Below, piece after piece: positions 25,567 to 34,354 of a DNA stretch of 64,000 nt; the first letter of the stretch is position 1; each line of letters starts with the position of its first letter. The translations under genes were made by a program, and so were the position numbers. Under the pieces are notes generated by a model. That model searched no databases. It saw only the letters and a list, made by a program, of their open reading frames with translations, and was not told the DNA's origin. The stretch is from Candidatus Dormiibacter spiritus (lineage in GTDB: Bacteria > Chloroflexota > Dormibacteria > Dormibacterales > Dormibacteraceae), in contig QHBT01000009.1 of assembly GCA_003244185.1 (NCBI GenBank), positions 1-64,000 on the forward strand, in the 5' to 3' direction.

Positions 25567-28500
25567 TTGAAAGTCGCCACCACCGCGTACCAGTCGCATG
25601 AGCTTGGCAGGTTGAAGGTCCCCGTTTGGGGGCCGGCCGGGCCGGCGAGCTGATCCTCGGCCGCAGCCTCCGCCCCGCCGGTCACGGTCCGCAGTGTGTA
25701 GCCGGGGCCCGCGCCGACGCTGCCGGGCGAAGCGCCGGTCTGCAAACCGGCGAAGACGACCTCGCCCGCTGGCACCGAGCCGGTGGCGCCCGAACTGGCG
25801 GTGGCGCTGACGCCGCTCTGCATGTGGATCTGGTCCAGGGTCCTAACCCCCGAGTACTCGGCCGCGGCCGCCTGCAGGAAGGTGCCGCTGCCGGCGGAGA
25901 CGGTGATGGTCAGCGTGGCTGCCGCCTTGGAATTGGGCAGGTAATAGAGCGCGATGTCGCCGCTGCCGCCGAAGGTCAGGTTCCCGGGGGCGCGGGTCCA
26001 GGCGCCGTTGATGTTGTCACTCACCCTGACCTGGCCGGCCGCATCGTACTGAGCGAACCAGCCCACCAGCAGGTCGCCAGCGGCAACTGGGCGGCCGAAG
26101 CCGATCGTGGCAGTCGTCGATGTGTTGGGTGTAGCCACCGAGCCTGCTTGTACGAAGCGATGGGTCCCGCCGGCCGGGGTGGTCACCGTGGCGGCCGCCG
26201 ACTGCGCCGAGTGGTTGCCGGCGGCGTCGAAGGCGTCCACCGTGTAGCTGTAAGTGGTGTTGGGCTGCAGTCCGGTGTCGGTGTAGGTCAGCGTGGAGCC
26301 GGCCACCTGCGCGACCTTGGCCCCGCCCCGGTAGACGTCGTAGCCAGTCACACCAACGTTATCTGTCGAGGCCGACCAGCCGACCGTCACCGAGGTCGGT
26401 GAGCTCGCCGTCGCGGTGACGTTCTGGGGCACCGTCGGCGGCTGCGTGTCGGAGCCGGCCGGGGTGGTCACCGTGGCGGCCGCCGACTGCGCCGAGTGGT
26501 TGCCGGCGGCGTCGAAGGCGTCCACCGTGTAGCTGTAAGTGGTATTGGGCTGCAGTCCGGTGTCCCCGTAGGTCAGCGTGGAGCCGGCCACCTGCGCGAC
26601 CTTGGCCCCGCCCCGGTAGACGTCGTAGCCGGTCACACCAACGTTATCTGTTGAGGCCGACCAGGTCACCGTGGCCGAGGTTGGGCTGGCGGCAGTCGCC
26701 CGCACGTTGGTCGGAGCCGTAGGCGGCTGGGTGTCGGCCGAGCCGGAGCCCTTGAAGGTCGCTACGACGGCGTACCAGTCGGCCGGGCTGGGCAGGTTGA
26801 AGATGCCGGTTTGAGCGCCCGCAGCGCTTGGGAACAGATCCTCGGCAGCTGCCTCGGCGGAACCGGTGATCGTGCGCAGCGTAAAGCCGTTGCCGGCGGT
26901 GGCGCTGCCCGGCGAGGCCCCGGTCTGGAGGCCAGCGAAGACGAGTTCGCCAGCTGGCACGGCGGCCGTGCTGCCGGAGCTGGCCTGGGTGCTGTTGCCG
27001 CTGGCCATCGAGATCCGGTCCAGCGCACCCGCCCCGGAGTAGTCAGCGGCCGCCGCTTGCAGGAACGTGCCGGTGGCGGCGCTCACGGTGATGGTCAGGC
27101 CGCCGGGCGCGGCCTTGGAGCCGGCGAGGTAGTAGAGAGCGATGTCCCCGCTGCCGCCGAAGTCGAGGTTGCCTGGGGCACGGGTCCAGACGCCGTTGAC
27201 AGAGTCGGAAACCCGCACTTGGCCCGCGGCGCTGTACTGCGCGAACCAGCCCACCAGCAGGTCACCAGATGCGACCGGGGAGGTGAATGCGATGGTGGTC
27301 GACGTCGCGGTGTTGGGAGTCGCCACCGACCCGGCCTGATCGAACCTCAGATTGGCCGGCGCCGGGGTCGTGACGCTGGCCGCGCTCGACTGGGCGGAGT
27401 GGTTGCCAGCCGCGTCGAAGGCGTCGACTGTGTAGCTGTAGGTGGTGCTCGGCTGGACTGTGGGGTCTGTGTAGGTCAGCGTTGAGCCGTTGACCTGGCC
27501 GACCTTGGTCCCGCCGCGGTAGACATCGTAACCGGTCACCCCGACGTTGTCGGTGGAGGCCGACCAGGCCACAGTCACCGTGGTCGGCGAGGTGGCATTG
27601 GCTGTCACGTTCTGAGGCACCGTCGGCGGCTGCGTATCGCTGCCACCAGGGGTCGTGACCGACGCGGCCGCCGATTGTGCGGAGTGATTGCCGGCCGCGT
27701 CGAAGGCGTCGACGGTGTAGCTGTAAGCGGTGTTCGGCTGGACGGTGGTGTCGGTGTAGCTGAGAAAAGAAGCGCCTACCTGGCCCACCTTGCTGCCGCC
27801 ACGGTAGACGTCGTAGCCGGCCACGCCGACGTTGTCGGTGGAGGCCGACCAGCTGACCGTGACCGAGGTACCGCTGTTCGCCACCGCGCGCACGTTCTGC
27901 GGCACGGTCGGCGCCTGGGTGTCGGTCGCCGGCTGGAACTCGTAGGCCCCGCGGTCGTCATAGGTGCGCGGACCGGCCCCGCTGTTGGGCACGGTGGGGT
28001 CGTCGATCCGCGGCTTGCCGTCCAAGTCGCGCGTCTGCTCGCCACTGGCGCCGGAGTTGGCCGAGTCGATGGCCGGCGAGCCCTCGACCAAGTGCAGGTT
28101 GTACCCCGCCGAGCTGACGAAGCCGGGTGGCGCCGTCAGTCCGTGGGCCTCCTGCCCGGTGGCGGAATTCAACGAAGCAGTGGAGTCGTAGCTCGTGTCG
28201 TTCCAGACGTACATCGGGCTGCCCGCAGTCAGCCAGACCAGGTTGTAGTCGGCGATGGTCGAGGCAGGTGCGGAGTCGTAGATGCCGATGTTCCCCGCCC
28301 GCCGGGAGCAGGCGATTCCCTTGTAGGCGGGATAGACGGCGTTGTCGACAGATATGTTGTTCTCGACCAGGTAGCTGCCCGAAGTCCCCTCGACGTTGAT
28401 GCCTGAGGTGCAGTTGTGGTAGACGGTGTTACCGATTACCCGGCCGCCGGTCACGTCGAGGTCATCGATCCCGTGGTCGCCGTTGTTGTAGGAGACGTTG

Positions 28501-29276
28501 GCGGTGACCAGCGTGTTGTCACCGCCCGGGTACATCTGGATCCCGGAGTCCTCATTGTCGTGAGTGAGGTTGAAGCGGATGGTGTTGCCGCTCGCGATGT
28601 CGTTGATGCCCTGCGCGTTGCGCTGCCACTGCTCGGCGTTGAAGGCAGAAACGTTGTGGTTGACGTCGTTACCTGTCGAGCCGGTGCTGAGGTAGATGCC
28701 GGGATCGGTGTTGTAGTCGGTGAGGTTGTTGGAGATCAGCGAGTTGGTGGTGCCGACGAGCTGGATGCCGGCCGCAGTCTGGCCTGGGTTGGGGGAGCCG
28801 GCCTTGGTCACATGGTTGCCATCAATGGTCAGATTGGAGCCGCCATTGGTGTAGATTCCGGGGCCGGTGGTGGTGGTCACCGTAAATCCGTGGATGGTGA
28901 TCCAGCTGCGGCTGGAGAGCGCGAAGCCCTCGATGCCCCCGGTCACCTTGACGCCGGCCGCCGCTGTGTACGTGATCGGGGCACTGGAAGTGCCCGACGC
29001 CGCTGGCGACACGTCCTCGTTGTAAGTCCCGGCGGTCACGCTGACGGTCTGCCCCGCGGTCGCCTGGGTTGCCGCCGCTTGGATGTGGCAGAAAGGTTGG
29101 GCCTGGGTGCCAGAGCCCGAGTCGCTGCAGCTGGCACTGCCGATGTTGACGTAAAGGGTCGAACCCGCCCCCTGGGCGCCTACGCCAGTCAGCAGCCCGC
29201 CCGCCAGCGCCAGCGCGGCGGCCAGCGTCGCAGATCGCAGCTTGTTCTGCCGCCGAGCAATCCATTCCATCATCAC
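25563..29276 (-). CDS. Secreted beta-helix protein with four FN3 domains and two jelly-roll-like repeats
   Basis: A 1237-residue exported protein. A signal peptide (residues ~14-38) precedes a right-handed parallel beta-helix (about 40-450) with typical coils such as GIYTNGGSNLTIDGNHVTK and DSGIQMYPGGDNTLVTANVS. Then come FN3-1 and FN3-2 (about 458-638), a ~200-residue module beginning LRFDQAGSVATPNT (643-840), FN3-3 and FN3-4 (848-1037), and a second copy of the module (1040-1237). Beta-helices of this type bind or cleave polysaccharides; no lyase active site is obvious. The GTG start at 29276 follows GGGAGG and overlaps the upstream stop by 4 bp. It probably acts on or anchors the exopolysaccharide. 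Confidence 0.85.
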   Translation of the reverse strand: MMMEWIARRQNKLRSATLAAALALAGGLLTGVGAQGAGSTLYVNIGSASCSDSGSGTQAQPFCHIQAAATQATAGQTVSVTAGTYNEDVSPAASGTSSAPITYTAAAGVKVTGGIEGFALSSRSWITIHGFTVTTTTGPGIYTNGGSNLTIDGNHVTKAGSPNPGQTAAGIQLVGTTNSLISNNLTDYNTDPGIYLSTGSTGNDVNHNVSAFNAEQWQRNAQGINDIASGNTIRFNLTHDNEDSGIQMYPGGDNTLVTANVSYNNGDHGIDDLDVTGGRVIGNTVYHNCTSGINVEGTSGSYLVENNISVDNAVYPAYKGIACSRRAGNIGIYDSAPASTIADYNLVWLTAGSPMYVWNDTSYDSTASLNSATGQEAHGLTAPPGFVSSAGYNLHLVEGSPAIDSANSGASGEQTRDLDGKPRIDDPTVPNSGAGPRTYDDRGAYEFQPATDTQAPTVPQNVRAVANSGTSVTVSWSASTDNVGVAGYDVYRGGSKVGQVGASFLSYTDTTVQPNTAYSYTVDAFDAAGNHSAQSAAASVTTPGGSDTQPPTVPQNVTANATSPTTVTVAWSASTDNVGVTGYDVYRGGTKVGQVNGSTLTYTDPTVQPSTTYSYTVDAFDAAGNHSAQSSAASVTTPAPANLRFDQAGSVATPNTATSTTIAFTSPVASGDLLVGWFAQYSAAGQVRVSDSVNGVWTRAPGNLDFGGSGDIALYYLAGSKAAPGGLTITVSAATGTFLQAAAADYSGAGALDRISMASGNSTQASSGSTAAVPAGELVFAGLQTGASPGSATAGNGFTLRTITGSAEAAAEDLFPSAAGAQTGIFNLPSPADWYAVVATFKGSGSADTQPPTAPTNVRATAASPTSATVTWSASTDNVGVTGYDVYRGGAKVAQVAGSTLTYGDTGLQPNTTYSYTVDAFDAAGNHSAQSAAATVTTPAGSDTQPPTVPQNVTATASSPTSVTVGWSASTDNVGVTGYDVYRGGAKVAQVAGSTLTYTDTGLQPNTTYSYTVDAFDAAGNHSAQSAAATVTTPAGGTHRFVQAGSVATPNTSTTATIGFGRPVAAGDLLVGWFAQYDAAGQVRVSDNINGAWTRAPGNLTFGGSGDIALYYLPNSKAAATLTITVSAGSGTFLQAAAAEYSGVRTLDQIHMQSGVSATASSGATGSVPAGEVVFAGLQTGASPGSVGAGPGYTLRTVTGGAEAAAEDQLAGPAGPQTGTFNLPSSCDWYAVVATFK
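26166..26650. repeat. Near-identical 291-bp-offset direct repeat encoding FN3-3 and FN3-4
   Basis: The stretch from about 26170 to 26355 recurs almost unchanged at about 26457-26650. Many runs of tens of bases are identical, including silent positions. The other FN3 pair (27360-27900) is offset by the same 291 bp but is more diverged. This indicates recent duplication or gene conversion inside the gene. Confidence 0.7.
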
Positions 29277-31282
29277 CGTGTTGCCCTCCCTTGGCTGCCG
29301 CCCGAGACGGCAGCGCTTCGCTGCCCGTTCACTGGCTCCGCTCCGTCCCGAAACTGGTCACGCTCGTGGCGCAGCCGGACTCGTCCATGCTCGATAACGT
29401 GGTCGACAGTCTCCGCCATCACGCCGATCGTGCGGCCGAGCGAGGGGTCATCCAGGTACTCAAGGTCCATTGCCACACGCCATGGAACCATCTCCTCCAG
29501 GTAGTGCCGCTCCACGTCCTGCAGGCCGGGCGGCAGGTTCTCGCGCATGTGGACCTGAGTCAGACCGGTCAGCCCGGGACGGTAGGCGAAGATCTCCCGC
29601 AGCCCGCGCGGGTAGCGCCTGGCCAACTCGATGCTCTCCGGCCGGGGACCGACCAGGGTCATGTCGCCCTGGAGCACGTTCAGCAGCTGAGGGAGCTCGT
29701 CCAGGCTGGTCGCGCGCAGGATCCGGCCCAGCCGGGTGATCCGGGGATCCCCGGCAGCGGTGACGCCCGGGCCGCCCACCACCGGCCGCATGCTGCGAAA
29801 CTTGTAACAGATGAACGGCACACCGCCTTCGCCCACCCGTTCCTGTTTGAAGATGGCGCTGCCGCCCGCGCTGATCCGGACTGCCAGGGCCAGGAGCAGT
29901 AGCAGCGGCCAGCTGACCAGCAGTACGGCCGCCGCGACGGCTATGTCGACAGCCCGTCGCACCCGGCTGGGCGGCAGGGCTGGCAGGTCGGGAAAGATCG
30001 GCGCGAGCTTCGGCAGCAGTCGGCCCGGCCGGCTCATCAGCAGGAAGAAGGCGACCAGCAGGGCGTCAGTGGTCAGGTAGGCAATGCTGGATGTGATCGC
30101 CGCCCCCACCGAGCCCAGCCGCGGGATCAGCAGGAGATCTAGCACGAGCGTCACAACCAGGGCGCTGCCGGAGGCGATCGAGGCCAGGCCAGGTCTGCCA
30201 CGGCCGTAGAGAAAGGCGTTGATCACCGCCCCAACGCCCTCGCCCATCAGGCCGAGGAAGAGGATCTGCGCAGGCAGAATGGCGCCCTCGAAGGAGTGCC
30301 CGTAGAGCCTTGGGATGATCAGGCCTGAGGCCGGAAGCAGCGGCAGGCAGCTGAACGCGGTCAGCAGCCCGAGGCGGAGGATCATCCGCTTGGCGCGATG
30401 GACTGCCTTGGCTGGGTCGTCCTTGGCAAAACGCGGGTAGAGCACCCAGTTGGCGGCGATCGGCGGCAGCCGGACCAGCTCGGCGTACTTGGAGGCGATT
30501 GAGTAGGTACCGAGCGCCGCTGTCCCGACCAGGATGTCCACCAGCACGAAGTCCAGCCGGAGGTTGAGCAGCGTCATCATGTTCCCAATCTGGCTGCGGA
30601 ACCCGAATGCTGCGATCCGGCGCCCCAGCTCGAGGGACGGCCGGCCCAAGCCGCGGAAGAAGCCACGCCGGGCGAGGCGCAGCCAGACCACTGCGCCGGT
30701 GAAGACATCGGCCAGCACGAGCGAGCCGATGATCGCTCCGTAGCCTCCATGCAGCATGGTGAGCACCAGGTAGATCGGCAGAAACGACAGCTCCTCAAGG
30801 AGGATGCCGACGTTGCTGCCGGCGAGATCGTCACTGCCCTGAGACGCCGCCTTGGCGGTGATGACGACCAGCCGGCTGCCCACCTTCAGCCCTGCCCAGG
30901 CGACCAGCACTGTGCTGAGGTCTCTGAAAAACAGAGGACGGAGCAGCGGCGAAGCCCCCGCCCAGACCGCCATCGCGGTCACTGAGGCGAGCAGGGTCAT
31001 GGCCAGGATGGTCGACGGGACCCGGCGATCGCCCCGGGTCGGTCCGGCAAGAAAGTAGGAGATGGCGTAGGGCAGGCCGCTCGATACGATGATCGCCACC
31101 AGCCACGGCAGTATCCGCAGCAGGGCGTATTGGCCGACGGCGTAGGGACCTCCCACTCGGGCGACCAGCAGGCTCGCCACCGCAACGCTGGCCAGCGACC
31201 CGCCGAGCGCGACCAGGTTGCCGACGAATGGGCTCCGGCGAAGGTGCCAGCAGCGCCCGATGACCCGCGAGACCAGGCTCAC
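29273..31282 (-). CDS. Wzx-like flippase fused to a bacterial sugar transferase
   Basis: A 669-residue fusion. Residues 1 to ~430 are a polytopic flippase-like domain of the polysaccharide biosynthesis/MATE superfamily (start GGSLASVAVASLLVARVGG; FGFRSQIGNMMTLLNLRLDF). Residues ~450-650 are a monotopic phosphoglycosyl transferase: a membrane helix (VDIAVAAAVLLVSWPLLLLL), then FKQERVGEGGVPFICYKFRSM, TSLDELPQLLNVLQGDMTLV and GPRPE, all hallmark segments. One enzyme would thus start undecaprenyl-linked synthesis and flip the product. GTG 31282 overlaps the Wzy stop as GTGA. The frame continues far upstream, but that part is shadow of the polymerase gene. Confidence 0.88.
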   Translation of the reverse strand: MSLVSRVIGRCWHLRRSPFVGNLVALGGSLASVAVASLLVARVGGPYAVGQYALLRILPWLVAIIVSSGLPYAISYFLAGPTRGDRRVPSTILAMTLLASVTAMAVWAGASPLLRPLFFRDLSTVLVAWAGLKVGSRLVVITAKAASQGSDDLAGSNVGILLEELSFLPIYLVLTMLHGGYGAIIGSLVLADVFTGAVVWLRLARRGFFRGLGRPSLELGRRIAAFGFRSQIGNMMTLLNLRLDFVLVDILVGTAALGTYSIASKYAELVRLPPIAANWVLYPRFAKDDPAKAVHRAKRMILRLGLLTAFSCLPLLPASGLIIPRLYGHSFEGAILPAQILFLGLMGEGVGAVINAFLYGRGRPGLASIASGSALVVTLVLDLLLIPRLGSVGAAITSSIAYLTTDALLVAFFLLMSRPGRLLPKLAPIFPDLPALPPSRVRRAVDIAVAAAVLLVSWPLLLLLALAVRISAGGSAIFKQERVGEGGVPFICYKFRSMRPVVGGPGVTAAGDPRITRLGRILRATSLDELPQLLNVLQGDMTLVGPRPESIELARRYPRGLREIFAYRPGLTGLTQVHMRENLPPGLQDVERHYLEEMVPWRVAMDLEYLDDPSLGRTIGVMAETVDHVIEHGRVRLRHERDQFRDGAEPVNGQRSAAVSGGSQGRATR

Positions 31283-32595
31283 CTGCGCGCCACCTCGCCG
31301 GCAGGCCGATAGCCCCACAGGTGGAGCGCGGCCAGCAGCCCGAGCAGCGCCCAGCCATGCCTGAAGTGGAGGACCTGATAGAACGTGGCCGAGGCGGCAA
31401 AGCCAAGCAGGGCGGCGATCAGGGGCACCCGGTTGGGCAGCGCCTCCGAATAGCCTGGCGCCAGTTCCCGAGCAGAGACTGCGCGCGCCCGAACCACCAC
31501 CGAGCCGACCAGCAGGAAGATGCCGGCGAAGCCGATCACGCCGCGCTCGACCAGCGCCTCGATGTAGTCGTCGTGAGCCTCGTGGACGAAGTTGGCCTGC
31601 TGCCGCCCCCGCAGGTTGTCGATGGTGGTGTTCGGTCCCAGCCCCCAAAGCCCGCCCTGATCGAGGAGGGCCAGGGTCTCGTTCACGAGCTGGGTGCGCT
31701 GGCCCAGGCTCTGGTCGGCCCGGCCGAAGGAATCGCGTAGAAGAGGCACATTGGAGGCTACGGCCCACGCCTGGATCTTCTGTGGCTGGACCAGGTTGAG
31801 CGCGGCACCGCCCATGAGAATGCCCGCGCACGCCAGCCCGATGGCACCCTGCATGCCAAAGCGCCGGTAACCCCAGCCGATGATGACAATGAAAGTGGCC
31901 AGCGCCAGGTAGAAGGCGCCCCCGTTCGAGCCGCTGAACACGATGCTGAGTGCCAAGGCGATGTAGGCGAGCACCCGCAGCGACCGGCGCGCCGGGTACT
32001 TGGTGGCGGCCACCACCATGGCCGACATGGACCAGTAGTTGGCAGCCATGTTCGGGTCGGCGAAGAGCATGCCGGCGCGGACCCCGAGGCGAGCGGTGAC
32101 ACCGGAGACGGCGTCGATGTGGCCGAAGTAGGCGACTACCAACACCCCGGCCCAGACCGGCGCCGCCACTGCCCAGGTCCTGATCACTACCCGGAACGCA
32201 TCGGGATAGCGGCAGATGTTGACCAGCGCCAGCACCCAGAGCATCAGCACCAGGTCCTGGGCGACGTCGAGCAGCGCAGGACCCGGGCGGCCACCCGCCA
32301 GCGCCCCGACCACGCCTCCGGCGATCAGTAGGGACCAGGCCCCCCAGTAGGGCGCGCGCAGCTTGATCCCCGACCAGCCTGCCCAGAGCAGGAAGGTCGC
32401 GATAGCGGCGGCGATCGCCAGATCCACCGGCGAGGAGTTGCCGGGTCCTGTCGGCCGGATCATCGGCAGCAGGATCACCGCCGCCTGGGCCGACAGCAGC
32501 ACCACGCGGGGCACTGAGGCGGTGCGCTGGTGCCGGGCAGCAAGCAGCTCGGCCGCCGGCTCGCTGCCAGACCCGACCCGGAGCGCGCTGATCAC
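31279..32595 (-). CDS. O-antigen ligase/Wzy-like polymerase
   Basis: A 438-residue integral membrane protein with ~11 helices and the periplasmic loop typical of the O-antigen ligase/Wzy superfamily, including FVHEAHDDYIEALVERG, where the conserved H-N/D-x2-(L/I)-(E)-x2-x-E-x-G pattern occurs. It would polymerise undecaprenyl-linked repeat units supplied by the fused flippase. GTG 32595 overlaps the stop of the 54-residue membrane protein. Confidence 0.82.
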   Translation of the reverse strand: MISALRVGSGSEPAAELLAARHQRTASVPRVVLLSAQAAVILLPMIRPTGPGNSSPVDLAIAAAIATFLLWAGWSGIKLRAPYWGAWSLLIAGGVVGALAGGRPGPALLDVAQDLVLMLWVLALVNICRYPDAFRVVIRTWAVAAPVWAGVLVVAYFGHIDAVSGVTARLGVRAGMLFADPNMAANYWSMSAMVVAATKYPARRSLRVLAYIALALSIVFSGSNGGAFYLALATFIVIIGWGYRRFGMQGAIGLACAGILMGGAALNLVQPQKIQAWAVASNVPLLRDSFGRADQSLGQRTQLVNETLALLDQGGLWGLGPNTTIDNLRGRQQANFVHEAHDDYIEALVERGVIGFAGIFLLVGSVVVRARAVSARELAPGYSEALPNRVPLIAALLGFAASATFYQVLHFRHGWALLGLLAALHLWGYRPAGEVARR

Positions 32596-32756
32596 AGCCG
32601 CAGCCCGACCATCGCCGAAACCAACAGCACCATGCCGCCGGCCAAACCGGCCCACAGTGCGGTGCCCAGCCAGGTCCGCACCAGCGCGGCACGCCGCCGG
32701 CGGCGGACCGCGCGCAGGCGCGCCTCGAAGCTGTCGCCGGCGGCCTCAGAGCGCAC
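32592..32756 (-). CDS. 54-residue single-pass membrane protein
   Basis: A short protein: an Arg-rich cytoplasmic N-terminus (SFEARLRAVRRRRRAALV) and one helix (about residues 30-52) ending at GLRL. No family recognised. GTG 32756 overlaps the stop of the MBL-Rieske gene by one base, and its TGA overlaps the polymerase GTG, so it is held in the operon by coupling on both sides. It could be a small subunit of the polymerase or flippase assembly. Confidence 0.55.
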   Translation of the reverse strand: MRSEAAGDSFEARLRAVRRRRRAALVRTWLGTALWAGLAGGMVLLVSAMVGLRL

Positions 32757-34354
32757 TACTCGATCCGCGCCGTCCGGCCGGCTGTCTGCAGTTCGGCCAG
32801 AGGCCGTGTGAAGAGTGGGTCGCAGCGGGCGTTGAGGCAACTTCCCGTCTTCAGGTCGAACTCCAGGTTGTGGCCGAGGCAGCGAATGACGCCGTCCACC
32901 ACCGTGCTGCCGATGGCGAGATCCTCGCCCGCGTGGGGGCAGTAACGTGCGATTTCGTAGTTGCCGTGCTCGGAACTGACGACTATCTTCTCGTCGTTGG
33001 CCCGGCCCAGCTCATACTTCTCGACAGCCGACAGGGCCTGCTCGTCGGCGTGCTTGAGCAGGCCGATCAGGTAGTCGTTGTAGATGTCGGGGTCGCGCCA
33101 GGCCTGAAAGCGGAGGGAGAGGAAGAAGTCTTCCCAAGCAATCTTGCCGTCCATGACCGGGGCCAACCAGCGGGGATCAAGCCGGAAACGATAGCCGACG
33201 TCGGCCGTACCGCCACCGAGGTCCACCTTGACGCCGGGGGGCCGCAGGTGGACATCCCAACGACCCTCCATCTCGCCCACCAGCTCGAAGCGGACTGTCA
33301 TGTCGATCCGCTCCAGAAAGTAGGGACTGAGTTCGCCGAGCCGGCGAAAGTGCTCAACGAACTTGTCCGCCAGCTCGGGCCCGGGGGTCGGGTGGGCGGC
33401 CCGAAAGGCCTCGATCTCCGGCAGGCGGGCCTCGGCATAGGAATCGATGTAGGAATCGGCGTCGTCGAACCGAAAGTCCGCCCACTGCGGGTCGCGCAGA
33501 AGCTCCTTGGCCAGCGGGTCGTACCTGTCGCCGGGCATCCATTGCTGAACAGTCTGGTTGGGCAGACGGGTGCTCAGGAAGTCGGCCGCTTGCTGCATGT
33601 CGGGGAAGATGCCTGGGGAGCGAATCCAGCGGTTATGGTGCTGCAGCTCCGGGTCCAGGAAGCACATTGGGCCGGCGAAGGGCACAACTAGCTCCGGCTT
33701 GACCATGCGGACGAGCTGGCCGACCGCCTTGAACTTGCCATTCCGCTTCATGGCCGAGATCTGCGCCATCTCCTCGGCCGGGTACTCGTAGCAGATCGGG
33801 TGCCAGGACGCCCCGGACATCTGGAGCGGCATGACGTCGATCCGGCCGCCGCACTCATGGGCCGCCCGCCGGGCCTGGCCGACGGTCAGCCGGGCGTCGT
33901 TGCAGTGCAGCAGCGAGGCGCCGCCCAGAGAGACCAGCACGGCAGCGTCGTGGCACATCGGCGACTGCTCCGTGATGAAGGTCAGCCAGTCGCCCCGCTC
34001 TGTCAGCTGGAAGCGCTCCCAGGCGGGGACCTCGATCAAGCGCTTCACGCCCGCCCGACGCAGCCGTTCGGCCACGTTGTCCGAGGGATACTTGGGGGTC
34101 AGAACGACAGTCCGGTCGGGCAGGCGCCCGAGCACTGACTCGTCGAGGTGGTCCAGATGTTCGTGGGAGACTGTCACGTACTCGACGTCGAGCAGCCCAC
34201 GGTGGTCCAGGTGAGCGTTGCTCGGGAACTGATACCAGGCGGCGAGGAAGGCGCCTCGAGGAGAGAGCCAGCCGTCCATCAAAATGCTCACGTCGGGCCC
34301 GTCCACGCGCAAGCCGGCGTGGCCGAGGTACGTGATCTGCATCGAGTCGTTCAT
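32756..34354 (-). CDS. Metallo-beta-lactamase-fold protein with C-terminal Rieske [2Fe-2S] domain
   Basis: A 532-residue protein. The N-terminal MBL-fold domain carries TYLGHAGLRV and the metal motif VSHEHLDHLDES (HxHxDH), resembling UlaG/CMP-sialate-hydroxylase-type lactamase folds. The C-terminus is a Rieske domain: ARYCPHAGEDL (C-x-H) and VIRCLGHNLEFDL (C-x2-H). CMP-Neu5Ac hydroxylase joins the same two modules in the reverse order. In an EPS operon an oxidative sugar modification is a reasonable inference, but no substrate is known. ATG 34354 overlaps the GT4 stop (ATGA). Confidence 0.82.
   Translation of the reverse strand: MNDSMQITYLGHAGLRVDGPDVSILMDGWLSPRGAFLAAWYQFPSNAHLDHRGLLDVEYVTVSHEHLDHLDESVLGRLPDRTVVLTPKYPSDNVAERLRRAGVKRLIEVPAWERFQLTERGDWLTFITEQSPMCHDAAVLVSLGGASLLHCNDARLTVGQARRAAHECGGRIDVMPLQMSGASWHPICYEYPAEEMAQISAMKRNGKFKAVGQLVRMVKPELVVPFAGPMCFLDPELQHHNRWIRSPGIFPDMQQAADFLSTRLPNQTVQQWMPGDRYDPLAKELLRDPQWADFRFDDADSYIDSYAEARLPEIEAFRAAHPTPGPELADKFVEHFRRLGELSPYFLERIDMTVRFELVGEMEGRWDVHLRPPGVKVDLGGGTADVGYRFRLDPRWLAPVMDGKIAWEDFFLSLRFQAWRDPDIYNDYLIGLLKHADEQALSAVEKYELGRANDEKIVVSSEHGNYEIARYCPHAGEDLAIGSTVVDGVIRCLGHNLEFDLKTGSCLNARCDPLFTRPLAELQTAGRTARIE

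Noticed and set aside
31283-32692. Upstream extension of the flippase-transferase frame to a 1139-residue protein
   Set aside because: The added part is the out-of-frame shadow of the Wzy-like gene; GTG 31282 in a GTGA overlap is the natural start.
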